Assembly (NCBI GenBank): GCA_012962365.1
Contig: DTXR01000679.1
Location: forward strand, 1-5,155
Direction of reading: 5' to 3'
Source: Chromatiaceae bacterium
Lineage (GTDB): Bacteria > Pseudomonadota > Gammaproteobacteria > Chromatiales > Chromatiaceae
DNA: 5,155 bases
Position 1 is the stretch's first letter, and the number at the start of each line of letters is the position of its first letter. The notes under the pieces are model-generated. The model was not told the origin of the DNA and did not search any database. It saw only the letters and a program-made list of their open reading frames with translations. The translations under genes and the position numbers were made by a program. This document shows, one piece after another, positions 1 to 5,155 of the stretch.

Positions 1-52
1 GCCCTGATCGGCTACTCCCGAAGGTAGAGTGTTTTCCTTGCGGAAGCTCGGA

Positions 53-58
53 TATATT
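53..58 (+). promoter_or_regulatory. weak candidate -10 element for the dsr promoter
   Basis: TATATT at 53-58 matches the TATAAT consensus at five of six positions. There is no good -35 box 16-18 bases upstream; the sequence there is T-rich (around 29-35). TTGCGG at 38-43 is too close. If used, transcription would begin near 65 and leave a leader of roughly 145 bases before dsrA. This is a guess from base composition and position only. An activator-dependent promoter, which often lacks a -35 box, would fit a sulfur-induced operon. Confidence 0.2.
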
Positions 59-78
59 AGCAGCCGTTGATAAAGTCG

Positions 79-124
79 GTTGTCATGGTTGGCACAAGGC
101 AATTGTCAACACCGGAGTGACAAC
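79..124 (+). repeat. TTGTCA repeat cluster, possible operator
   Basis: TTGTCA occurs at 80-85 and 103-108 on the + strand, and inverted (TGACAA) at 118-123. The first and last copies extend to a 7-base inverted repeat, GTTGTCA (79-85) and TGACAAC (118-124). The middle and last copies form an inverted pair with a 9-base spacer. Such spaced half-sites upstream of an operon can bind a dimeric regulator. No regulator is known to me for this motif, and six-base repeats can arise by chance. Confidence 0.3.
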
Positions 125-197
125 GAAGAGTTACTGAAGCGTTGAGATATGAAGTTTTCAGCGCCTCGCAAAAACTGCAAGCAATTCAGATCTAGTC

Positions 198-203
198 AGG
201 AGA
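198..203 (+). promoter_or_regulatory. ribosome binding site deciding the dsrA start
   Basis: AGGAGA lies 8 bases before the ATG at 212. This is ideal spacing and selects 212 over the upstream in-frame ATG at 149, which has no purine-rich motif at a suitable distance. Confidence 0.85.
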
Positions 204-211
204 AACCCAAA

Positions 212-1471
212 ATGGCGATCGATAAGCACGAAACACCCATGATTGACCAGCTCGTAGACGGCCCATGGCCCAGCTTCATCAAGGGCATTCAGCGTCTGCG
301 CGACGAGCACCCCAGCGAGCGCATCAATGGTATGGCAAATGACCTGCTGGGTCAGCTGGAGACATCTTACGAAACCCGCAAGGGCTATTGGAAAGGCGGC
401 ACCATTTCTGTATTTGGTTATGGTGGCGGAATTATTCCCCGTTTCACCGAGCTGAAAAACGAAAATGACGAGTCCCGCTTTCCTGAGGCGCAGGAATTCC
501 ATACCATGCGTATCCAGCCTCCTGGCGGTTTCCACTACACAACCGACATGCTGCGTCAGATCATGGATATTGACGAGAAGCACGGTTCCGGCATGATCTG
601 TCTGCACGGTCAAACGGGTAACCTGATGCTGGTCGGTATGGATTCTGACGCGATCCAGCCTTGTTTTGACGACATGAATGCCATTGGTTGGGATTTGGGC
701 GGCGCCGGTCCTTGTGTACGTACTGGCATGTCCTGCGTGGGGGCGGCGCGTTGCGAGCATTCCAACGCAGACGAGATGAAGATCAACCGTGTTCTCCTGA
801 ACAACTTCCAGGATGACATGCACCGTCCGGCCCTGCCTTACAAATTCAAGTTCAAAGTATCCGGCTGCGCCAACGACTGTACCAACTCCATTCAGCGTGC
901 AGACATGGCCATCATCGGCACCTGGCGCGACGACATGAAAGTCAACCAGGATGAAGTCAAGGCATTCGTGGAGAAAAAAGGCCGTAAATACGTTGTTGAC
1001 AATGTGATCAGTCGCTGCCCCACCAACTCCCTGTCTTTGAACGACGACGATACTCTGGAAGTCAATAACAAGGACTGTGTTCGTTGCATGCACTGTATCA
1101 ACGTCATGACCAAAGCCCTGTCCGCCGGCGACGATAAGGGCGTGACCATCCTCATCGGTGGCAAGCGCACCCTGAAGATCGGCGATCTATTCGGTACCGT
1201 TCTGATTCCGTTCATGAAGCTGGATACCGATGAAGATTACGAGCAACTGGTCGAGTTGGCGGAAGAATGTATCGACTTCTTTGCCGAGAATGCGCTGGAG
1301 CACGAGCGTACCGGTGAGATGATCGAGCGCATTGGTCTGGCCAATTTCCTGGAAGGTATTGGTGTCGATATCGATCCCAACATGATCAATCATCCTCGCA
1401 CCAGCAGCTACGTTCGCATGGACGGCTGGGATGAGGAAGCCGCCAAGTGGGAAGAAAGCAAGGCTGGCTGA
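212..1471 (+). CDS. dsrA: reverse-type dissimilatory sulfite reductase, alpha subunit DsrA
   Basis: Alpha subunit (419 aa) of the cytoplasmic DsrA2B2 siroheme enzyme; in sulfur oxidizers it runs in the oxidative direction, forming sulfite from DsrC-bound sulfur. Seen: start MAIDKHETPM typical of gammaproteobacterial DsrA; an N-terminal sulfite reductase region; the siroheme-[4Fe-4S] cysteine pairs C175-X5-C181 and C219-X3-C223; then an inserted ferredoxin domain with C269 and the cluster C289-X2-C292-X2-C295. The C-terminal half carries an ERTGEMIERIG segment (365-375) with a clear counterpart in DsrB, reflecting their ancient duplication. Length is normal for the family. The start at 212 is chosen for the AGGAGA eight bases upstream and for family agreement; the open frame reaches back to 149. 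First gene of the operon, 88 bases before dsrB. The oxidative assignment is inferred from the downstream dsrEFH genes. Confidence 0.97.
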   Translation: MAIDKHETPMIDQLVDGPWPSFIKGIQRLRDEHPSERINGMANDLLGQLETSYETRKGYWKGGTISVFGYGGGIIPRFTELKNENDESRFPEAQEFHTMRIQPPGGFHYTTDMLRQIMDIDEKHGSGMICLHGQTGNLMLVGMDSDAIQPCFDDMNAIGWDLGGAGPCVRTGMSCVGAARCEHSNADEMKINRVLLNNFQDDMHRPALPYKFKFKVSGCANDCTNSIQRADMAIIGTWRDDMKVNQDEVKAFVEKKGRKYVVDNVISRCPTNSLSLNDDDTLEVNNKDCVRCMHCINVMTKALSAGDDKGVTILIGGKRTLKIGDLFGTVLIPFMKLDTDEDYEQLVELAEECIDFFAENALEHERTGEMIERIGLANFLEGIGVDIDPNMINHPRTSSYVRMDGWDEEAAKWEESKAG

Positions 1472-1495
1472 TTCAGTAGTTTTTTGATCCGATCG

Positions 1496-1523
1496 GCAGG
1501 CAGCGGGAACGTCCGCTGCCTGC
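1496..1523 (+). other. perfect 11-bp stem-loop between dsrA and dsrB
   Basis: GCAGGCAGCGG (1496-1506) is exactly complementary to CCGCTGCCTGC (1513-1523). The 6-base loop can shrink to AACG if G1507 and T1512 pair. The stem is GC-rich and starts 24 bases after the dsrA stop. There is no T-run directly behind it; the nearest (about 1538-1544) is 14 bases downstream, so it is a poor terminator. A protective 3' end or RNA-processing element for dsrA mRNA is more likely, but this is inference. Confidence 0.75.
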
Positions 1524-1548
1524 AGTGAACAACACGATTTTTTTATTT

Positions 1549-1554
1549 AGGAGG
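1549..1554 (+). promoter_or_regulatory. strong ribosome binding site of dsrB
   Basis: AGGAGG, a full Shine-Dalgarno core, lies 5 bases before the ATG at 1560. It sits in a T-rich stretch following the dsrA-dsrB hairpin, so it should be accessible. Confidence 0.85.
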
Positions 1555-1559
1555 TTCGC

Positions 1560-2633
1560 ATGTCAGATGCACCTGTTATGCCCATAGAGTCTGGAACGCC
1601 TGATAGTTTCCAGTATATGCACCCCACACTGCGTAAGAATTATGGTCAGTGGGCCTATCACGATCGTCCCCGTCCCGGTGTTCTGCATCATGTGTCCAAA
1701 TTTGGCGATGAGATCTGGACGGTCAAAGCCGCTTCTCCCCGTCAGCTCGATATCATGACGTTGCGTGAGATCTGTGATATCGCTGATGAGTTCTGCAAGG
1801 GCTATCTGCGTTTCACCATGCGCGGCAATATTGAATACATGGTAACCGATGAGTCCCAGCTCGAGCCGCTGATCAAGCGCCTGAACGATGCCGGCTATCC
1901 TATTGGTGGTACCGGCAATTCGGTCACCATGATTTCTCATACCCAGGGTTGGTTGCACTGCGACATTCCCGGCACCGACGCTTCCGGCGTAGTCAAATCC
2001 CTGATGGATGAACTCATTGATGAGTTTGTGGTTGAGGAAATGCCCAACCGCGTGCACATCACGACTTCCTGCTGCCAGATCAACTGTGGTGGCCAGGGTG
2101 ATATCGCCATTAACATCCAGCACACCAAGCCGCCCAAGATCAACCACGATCTGGTTGGCAACGCCTGTGAGCGCCCATCCGTTGTAGCTCGCTGCCCGGT
2201 TGCGGCGATTCGCCCTGCCATGGTTAACGGCAAGCCTACTCTGGAAGTCGACGAGAAGAAGTGCATCTGCTGTGGCGCCTGCTTCCCTCCCTGTCCGCCC
2301 ATGCAGATCAACGATCCGGAGCACTCCAAACTGGCTATCTGGGTTGGCGGCAAGCACTCCAATGCCCGTTCCAAGCCCATGTTCCACAAGTTGGTTGCTG
2401 CGGGACTGCCCAATAACGCACCGCGTTGGCCCGAAGTGGCCGCAGTGGTCAAGAAGATCCTCAAGGCCTACAAGGAAAATGCGAACGACTATGAGCGCAT
2501 GGGTGAGTGGGTTGAGCGTATCGGCTGGCAACAGTTCTTTGATCTGACTGGTCTGCCGTTCACCAAGTACCACATCGATAACTGGCGTGGCAGCCGTAAC
2601 AGACTGAATCAGTCTGCGCACATTCGCTTCTGA
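1560..2633 (+). CDS. dsrB: reverse-type dissimilatory sulfite reductase, beta subunit DsrB
   Basis: Beta subunit (357 aa) of the DsrA2B2 sulfite reductase, which carries the catalytically active siroheme. Seen: the DsrB-type cluster-binding set C134 followed by C171-C172-X3-C176 (within TTSCCQINCGG), and a ferredoxin domain with C212 and C235-X2-C238-X2-C241 inside CICCGACFPPC. The ERMGEWVERIG segment (312-322) and WVGGKHS (261-267) parallel ERTGEMIERIG and LIGGKRT of DsrA. The C-terminus ends NWRG...AHIRF; in the family this tail lies close to DsrC, whose C-terminal arm reaches into the active site between DsrA and DsrB. Length is normal. The start is supported by AGGAGG five bases upstream. 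No key residue is missing. Followed 18 bases later by dsrE. A long open frame on the opposite strand is a codon-use shadow. Confidence 0.97.
   Translation: MSDAPVMPIESGTPDSFQYMHPTLRKNYGQWAYHDRPRPGVLHHVSKFGDEIWTVKAASPRQLDIMTLREICDIADEFCKGYLRFTMRGNIEYMVTDESQLEPLIKRLNDAGYPIGGTGNSVTMISHTQGWLHCDIPGTDASGVVKSLMDELIDEFVVEEMPNRVHITTSCCQINCGGQGDIAINIQHTKPPKINHDLVGNACERPSVVARCPVAAIRPAMVNGKPTLEVDEKKCICCGACFPPCPPMQINDPEHSKLAIWVGGKHSNARSKPMFHKLVAAGLPNNAPRWPEVAAVVKKILKAYKENANDYERMGEWVERIGWQQFFDLTGLPFTKYHIDNWRGSRNRLNQSAHIRF
2600..2616 (+). repeat. small perfect inverted repeat at the end of dsrB
   Basis: CAGACTG AAT CAGTCTG forms a 7-bp stem with a 3-base loop inside the last codons of dsrB, 17 bases before the end of the gene and about 35 bases before the dsrE start. 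It may be a weak RNA hairpin marking the dsrB-dsrE boundary, or simply a product of the coding sequence (residues N-R-L-N-Q-S). No T-run follows. Confidence 0.4.
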
Positions 2634-2651
2634 TAAGGAGTCGTATAGGTT

Positions 2652-3044
2652 ATGAAATTTTCTATACAAGTTAACGAAGGCCCTTATCAGCACCAGGCGT
2701 CTGATTCTGCATATCAGTTCACCAAGGCGGCCCTGGAAAAGGGGCACGAGTGCTTCCGGGTGTTTTTCTATCACGACGGTGTGCTCAACGGCACTCGTCT
2801 GACCACGCCTCCCCAGGACGATCGCAATATCGTCAACAACTGGACAGAGCTGGCGGAAAAATATGATCTGGATCTGGTGGTATGCGTGGCTGCTGCCCAG
2901 CGTCGCGGTATCGTGGACGATGGCGAAGCCGAGCGTAATGGTAAGGACGCAACCAATATTGCGCCCCGCTTCCGGATTTCCGGTCTGGGTCAGCTGGTTG
3001 AGGCCGCCATTCAGAGTGATCGTCTGGTCGTATTCGGCGATTAA
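2652..3044 (+). CDS. dsrE: sulfurtransferase subunit DsrE (TusD-like)
   Basis: Cytoplasmic sulfur-carrier protein (130 aa) of the DsrE/TusD family; with DsrF and DsrH it forms the alpha2beta2gamma2 hexamer that accepts persulfide sulfur and passes it to DsrC. Seen: a small alpha/beta fold with N-terminal MKFSIQVNEGPY, the HDGVL segment around 41-45, and the conserved sulfur-binding cysteine C78 in LVVCVAAAQRRG, at the same position as the active-site Cys78 known from Allochromatium DsrE. A second cysteine is C34. Length is full. The ribosome binding site AAGGAG (2635-2640) is rather far (11 bases) from the ATG and overlaps the region just after the dsrB stop, so expression is probably linked to dsrB translation. 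Presence of dsrEFH marks the operon as oxidative. Confidence 0.96.
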   Translation: MKFSIQVNEGPYQHQASDSAYQFTKAALEKGHECFRVFFYHDGVLNGTRLTTPPQDDRNIVNNWTELAEKYDLDLVVCVAAAQRRGIVDDGEAERNGKDATNIAPRFRISGLGQLVEAAIQSDRLVVFGD

Positions 3045-3059
3045 CAGGAGGATTGAATA

Positions 3060-3467
3060 ATGTCTGATACAAAGAATTTCATGTTCCTCAATCGTCGTGC
3101 GCCTTACGGCACTATTTATGCTTGGGAATCCCTGGAAGTGGTGCTCATCGCGGCAGCTTTCGAACAGAACGTCAGCCTGATGTTTGCTGACGACGGCGTA
3201 TATGAGCTGACCAAGAACCAGGATACGGCAGGTATTGGGATGAAAAACTTCTCACCCACCTACCGCACCCTCGGTGATTACGAAGTACGTCACATGTATG
3301 TCGACAAGGCATCTCTCGAAGCTCGCGGCCTGACCGCAGATGACCTGGTTCAGGTCGAATGGGAAGACTGGGAGACCGAGGAATCCGTGGACAATATTGT
3401 TGAAGTGGTCGATTCCGAGCGAGTAGCCGAGCTTCTCGACGAATCCGACGTCGTATTCAGCTTCTGA
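3060..3467 (+). CDS. dsrF: sulfurtransferase subunit DsrF (TusC-like), cysteine-free
   Basis: Second subunit (135 aa) of the DsrEFH hexamer, homologous to TusC of the tRNA thiolation relay. Seen: LNRRAPYGTIYAWESLEVVL near the N-terminus (10-29), the DDGVYELTKNQDT segment (44-56), GIGMKNFSPTYRTLGDYEV (58-76) and the C-terminal ESDVVFSF, all typical of DsrF. The translation contains no cysteine; from memory Allochromatium DsrF has one near position 40, where this protein has Ser39. This fits a structural rather than sulfur-carrying role for DsrF. The C-terminal half is strongly acidic. AGGAGG (3046-3051) lies 8 bases before the start, and the gap to dsrE is 15 bases, so it is co-transcribed. 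Confidence 0.96.
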   Translation: MSDTKNFMFLNRRAPYGTIYAWESLEVVLIAAAFEQNVSLMFADDGVYELTKNQDTAGIGMKNFSPTYRTLGDYEVRHMYVDKASLEARGLTADDLVQVEWEDWETEESVDNIVEVVDSERVAELLDESDVVFSF

Positions 3468-3477
3468 GGAGAGAGTA

Positions 3478-3786
3478 ATGAGCGATCTGCACACTGTAAA
3501 TAAATCGCCTTTCGAGAAGAACTCTCTGGAAAGCTGTCTGCGCTTGTCCAAGGCGGGTTCTGCCATACTGCTTTATGAAGATGGCGTTTATGCTGCACTG
3601 AAGGGTACTGCTGTCGAAAACATGATCGCATCAGCGGTCAGTGACAAGAAAGTCTATGTTCTGGGGCCTGACTACAAGGCTCGGGGGCTGGCTGATGATC
3701 GCATGATCGACGGCGTGGAAGTAGTGGATTACGCAGGTTTTGTGGACCTGGTTGACGCTAACGACAAGGTTCAGGCCTGGGTCTGA
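3478..3786 (+). CDS. dsrH: sulfurtransferase subunit DsrH (TusB-like)
   Basis: Third subunit (102 aa) of the cytoplasmic DsrEFH complex, homologous to TusB. Seen: N-terminus LHTVNKSPFEKNSLESCL with the conserved C20, the LLYEDGVYAAL segment (32-42), VYVLGPDYKARG (58-69) and the end VQAWV, all characteristic of DsrH. C20 is the only cysteine. In relatives it can carry sulfur, but DsrE Cys78 is regarded as the main donor to DsrC. The ribosome binding site AGGAG (3467-3471) overlaps the last base of the dsrF stop codon and the intergenic gap is only 10 bases, so translation is probably coupled to dsrF. Length is normal for the family. Confidence 0.96.
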   Translation: MSDLHTVNKSPFEKNSLESCLRLSKAGSAILLYEDGVYAALKGTAVENMIASAVSDKKVYVLGPDYKARGLADDRMIDGVEVVDYAGFVDLVDANDKVQAWV

Positions 3787-3833
3787 TCCCGTTCCTGAAT
3801 AAAATTTTTGATTGATTATTAGGAGATAAAAAC
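3787..3833 (+). promoter_or_regulatory. AT-rich dsrC leader with possible secondary promoter and strong ribosome binding site
   Basis: This 47-base gap is the longest since dsrA-dsrB and is distinctly AT-rich compared with the genes around it. It contains TAAAAT (3800-3805), five of six bases of a -10 box, without a good -35 partner; a TG two bases upstream gives only a weak extended -10. AGGAG (3821-3825) lies 8 bases before the dsrC ATG in an A-rich, unstructured context that should give efficient translation. A separate promoter for dsrC is plausible because DsrC is often needed in excess over the other Dsr proteins, but it is not proven by sequence. Confidence 0.35.
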
Positions 3834-4166
3834 ATGCCTATCGAAGTAGATGGTAAGACTTTAGAGACTGATGAAGAGGGTTACCTGGTAAACCTGAACG
3901 ACTGGGTTCCTGGTGTTGCCGAGGTTATGGCCAAGGAAGACGACCTGGAGTTGACCCAGGATCACTGGGATATTATCAACTTCCTGCGTGAATACTACGA
4001 AGAGTACCAGATCGCTCCCGCAGTTCGCGTACTGACCAAAGCCGTAGGCAAGCGCCTGGGCAAGGAAAAGGGCAACAGCAAGTACCTGTATGGCCTGTTC
4101 CCATATGGACCCGGCAAGCAAGCCTGCCGTTATGCCGGCCTGCCAAAGCCGACGGGTTGCGTATAA
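3834..4166 (+). CDS. dsrC: sulfur-carrier protein DsrC
   Basis: Small cytoplasmic protein (110 aa) of the DsrC/TusE family. It carries sulfur on its C-terminal cysteine, receiving it from DsrEFH, presenting it to DsrAB, and linking to the DsrMKJOP membrane complex through a DsrC trisulfide or disulfide. Seen: the family N-terminus with DEEGYLVNLNDWVPGVAEVMA, the middle HWDIINFLREYYEEYQIAPAVRVLTK, and the C-terminal arm KQACRYAGLPKPTGCV with C98 and penultimate C109. These two cysteines, ten residues apart, are what separates true DsrC from TusE-type proteins. The GKEKGNSKYLYGLFPYGP insertion, also absent in TusE, is present. These are its only cysteines. Start supported by AGGAG at 3821. It sits between an AT-rich leader and a terminator-like hairpin, which suggests independently high expression. 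Confidence 0.98.
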   Translation: MPIEVDGKTLETDEEGYLVNLNDWVPGVAEVMAKEDDLELTQDHWDIINFLREYYEEYQIAPAVRVLTKAVGKRLGKEKGNSKYLYGLFPYGPGKQACRYAGLPKPTGCV

Positions 4167-4183
4167 CCGCAAACTGAACGCGA

Positions 4184-4215
4184 GGGAAGGCGGTTTCGAT
4201 CGCCTTCCCGGTTTT
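4184..4215 (+). terminator. stem-loop after dsrC, terminator or attenuator
   Basis: GGGAAGGCG (4184-4192) pairs perfectly with CGCCTTCCC (4201-4209). The inner bases allow two more pairs (G-T and T-A), closing on a TTCG loop (4195-4198), which is a particularly stable tetraloop in RNA. A short run TTTT follows at 4212-4215 after GG. The stem is strong but the T-run is short, so read-through into dsrM is expected; partial termination would make dsrC the most abundant product. It could also act as a 3' stabilizer of a dsrC transcript. Confidence 0.7.
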
Positions 4216-4243
4216 CCCGAAATCTGAAAGAGTTTTTCGAAAC

Positions 4244-4969
4244 ATGTCGCTTGCTATCACAGTGCTTTTCTATCTGGCCACGGTTGTTCTGATCGCCGGG
4301 CTGGCATATCGTATCTGGGTTTATGCCAAGGTTCCTGCGCCCTTGAGGATCGCAACGACTCCGGCACCGGTAACTAAGGGTGGCGTAGTGCTGCGGATGT
4401 TCCGCGAAGTGGCCTTTTTCGAAAGTCTTTTCAAAAGCAACAAGTTGTTGTGGTTGTTTGGTGTGCTGTTTCACTTTGGTTTGTTGTTGGTGCTGATACG
4501 CCATCTGCGCTATTTCATCAACCCGGTACCGACAGTGATCGAACTCATGCAGCCGTTTGGCAAATATGCAGGCTTTGCCATGATTATCGGCCTGCTGGGC
4601 TTGTGGGCGCGTCGTTTCGTTATTGATCGTGTGCGCTACATCAGTTCGCCTTCCGATCATCTGATTCTTGCTTTGCTGGTTTTGATTGGCGTCAGTGGCG
4701 CTTCCATGACCTTCGTGTCTCACGTGGATATAGTCGGCCTGAAGAATTTCACCATGGGATTGCTGACCTTCGACTGGAAGCCGCTGCCGTCCGACCCCCT
4801 GCTGGTGATTCACCTGTTTCTGGTTTCCGTGCTGATGATCATCTTCCCTTACAGCAAACTGTTGCATGGTGTGGGTGTGTTCTTCAGTCCGACCCGCAAT
4901 CAGGTCGATAACCCACGGGAAAAGCGCCATGTAGTGGAATGGGCGCGCAAATTTGAAGAAAACTCCTGA
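4244..4969 (+). CDS. dsrM: membrane heme-b subunit DsrM of the DsrMKJOP complex
   Basis: Integral membrane protein (241 aa) related to NarI-type cytochrome b subunits. It anchors DsrK and passes electrons between DsrK/DsrC and the quinone pool. Seen: about five hydrophobic segments, near 3-27, 67-84, 106-122, 138-156 and 185-205. Candidate heme-b histidines are H77 within the second segment, H87 at its end (RHLRY), H139 at the start of the fourth, and H190 and H208 flanking the fifth; I cannot assign ligands from sequence alone. Conserved stretches include PAPVTKGGVVLR (40-51), ARRFVIDRVRYISSPSDHL (122-140) and FFSPTRNQVDNPREKRH (213-229). The ribosome binding site is weak (GAAAGAG at 4226-4232, 11 bases from ATG), and the gene follows a terminator-like hairpin, which suggests lower expression than dsrC. 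Length matches DsrM of sulfur oxidizers. Confidence 0.94.
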   Translation: MSLAITVLFYLATVVLIAGLAYRIWVYAKVPAPLRIATTPAPVTKGGVVLRMFREVAFFESLFKSNKLLWLFGVLFHFGLLLVLIRHLRYFINPVPTVIELMQPFGKYAGFAMIIGLLGLWARRFVIDRVRYISSPSDHLILALLVLIGVSGASMTFVSHVDIVGLKNFTMGLLTFDWKPLPSDPLLVIHLFLVSVLMIIFPYSKLLHGVGVFFSPTRNQVDNPREKRHVVEWARKFEENS

Positions 4970-5009
4970 TAACTGTACGGCATCGTTAAAGAGGCAATAG
5001 GTCCAGCTC

Positions 5010-5155
5010 ATGGCAAAAGCAAATTTTGAAGTTCCCGAGCTCCAGGAATATCCAGAGGTTCCAAATATAGAGCCAGACTCTATGGCACATCTGGAGACCT
5101 TCAAGGCGAAACCAGAGTTTCAGGAGGCTTTGGGTTTCCAGGGTGAATTGCAGGA
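5010..5155 (+). CDS. dsrK: N-terminus of DsrK, iron-sulfur subunit of DsrMKJOP (partial)
   Basis: Only the first 48 codons are inside the window; the gene runs off the end. DsrK is a cytoplasm-facing HdrD-like iron-sulfur protein that is thought to handle the DsrC disulfide or trisulfide together with DsrM. The visible part starts MAKANFEVPELQEYPEVP and continues to MAHLETFKAKPEFQEALGFQGELQ (25-48). No cysteine motif is reached, so the assignment rests on position directly after dsrM and on resemblance to the N-terminal tail of DsrK. The start is fixed by an in-frame TAG at 4998-5000, four codons upstream, so ATG 5010 is the first possible ATG. The ribosome binding site is poor (AGGT at 4999-5002; GAGG at 4991 is distant). 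The gap from dsrM is 40 bases. Confidence 0.85.
   Translation, partial: MAKANFEVPELQEYPEVPNIEPDSMAHLETFKAKPEFQEALGFQGELQ

Larger units (their letters stand above)
1..211 (+). other. dsr operon leader and upstream non-coding region
   Basis: No convincing gene is seen here on either strand. An ATG at 149 is in frame with dsrA but has no ribosome binding site in front of it, and the 21 residues it would add are unlike known DsrA N-termini, so I treat 149-211 as untranslated leader. The region contains an imperfect stem (CCGAAGG at 18-24 against CCTTGCGG at 36-43, with one bulge), an AT-rich TATATT at 53-58, and three copies of TTGTCA between 80 and 123. The dsr promoter most likely lies here because dsrA is the first gene of the operon in relatives and no other gene precedes it in the window. 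The exact promoter is not obvious. Confidence 0.6.

Noticed and set aside
67..95. TTGATA at 67-72 as a -35 box
   Set aside because: No -10-like sequence is found 16-18 bases downstream; the sequence near 88-95 is GTTGGCAC-like.
158..1093. 311-residue open frame on the minus strand opposite dsrA
   Set aside because: Antisense shadow of dsrA, with low-complexity, V/H/T-rich composition and no recognizable domain.
1496..1544. dsrA-dsrB hairpin as a rho-independent terminator
   Set aside because: The T-run starts about 14 bases after the stem, too far for intrinsic termination, and dsrB must be expressed together with dsrA.
212..2633. Sulfate-reducing type DsrAB
   Set aside because: The downstream dsrEFH genes, the gene order ABEFHCMK and the close resemblance to sulfur-oxidizer proteins indicate the oxidative type; no dsrD is present after dsrB.
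1563..2774. 403-residue open frame on the minus strand opposite dsrB and the start of dsrE
   Set aside because: It lies entirely antisense to genes of certain identity, has no ribosome binding site that I can support, and its translation resembles no known family. Long antisense frames arise from the codon bias of dsrB.
4130..5104. 324-residue open frame on the minus strand opposite dsrM
   Set aside because: The translation is rich in Q and H, as expected from reading a leucine-rich membrane protein gene backwards, and it crosses the dsrC-dsrM hairpin and the dsrK start. No family resemblance.
1..5155. Mobile elements, CRISPR arrays, tRNA or rRNA genes
   Set aside because: No repeats of suitable length, no transposase-like frame and no cloverleaf-like sequence were seen; the window is filled by one coherent operon.

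Overview
The window holds the start of a dsr (reverse dissimilatory sulfite reductase) operon from a sulfur-oxidizing bacterium. All genes are on the + strand, in the order dsrA-dsrB-dsrE-dsrF-dsrH-dsrC-dsrM-dsrK (dsrK is cut off by the window end). This order matches the dsr operon of purple sulfur bacteria such as Allochromatium vinosum. The presence of dsrEFH is the accepted marker of the oxidative (sulfur to sulfite) rather than the sulfate-reducing version of the pathway. Protein sequences resemble gammaproteobacterial versions (phototrophic or chemolithotrophic sulfur oxidizers, including symbiont-related lineages). I cannot name a genus from sequence alone.

Layout: 1-211 is a leader/promoter region with no convincing gene but a small set of TTGTCA repeats. 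dsrA (212-1471) and dsrB (1560-2633) encode the siroheme-[4Fe-4S] sulfite reductase subunits. Between them is an 88-base gap with a perfect 11-bp stem-loop. dsrE, dsrF and dsrH (2652-3786) are tightly packed, with gaps of 18, 15 and 10 bases, and encode the sulfurtransferase hexamer. dsrC (3834-4166) has its own AT-rich leader and strong ribosome binding site, and is followed by a stem-loop that looks like a terminator or attenuator. dsrM (4244-4969) encodes a membrane heme-b subunit, and dsrK (from 5010) the start of its iron-sulfur partner.

How the parts work together (known from the family): persulfide sulfur is handed to DsrE (Cys78) in the DsrEFH complex, then to the penultimate cysteine of DsrC. 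DsrC carries it between DsrAB, where the sulfur is oxidized to sulfite, and the membrane complex DsrMKJOP, where electrons enter the quinone pool. All key cysteines of DsrA, DsrB, DsrE, DsrH and DsrC are present, so the pathway looks intact as far as the window reaches. DsrF has no cysteine at all.

I found no new biological system. The window is a well-preserved known operon. The most interesting content lies in the gaps: two strong RNA hairpins (dsrA-dsrB and dsrC-dsrM) and an uneven pattern of ribosome binding sites, which together suggest post-transcriptional tuning of subunit amounts.
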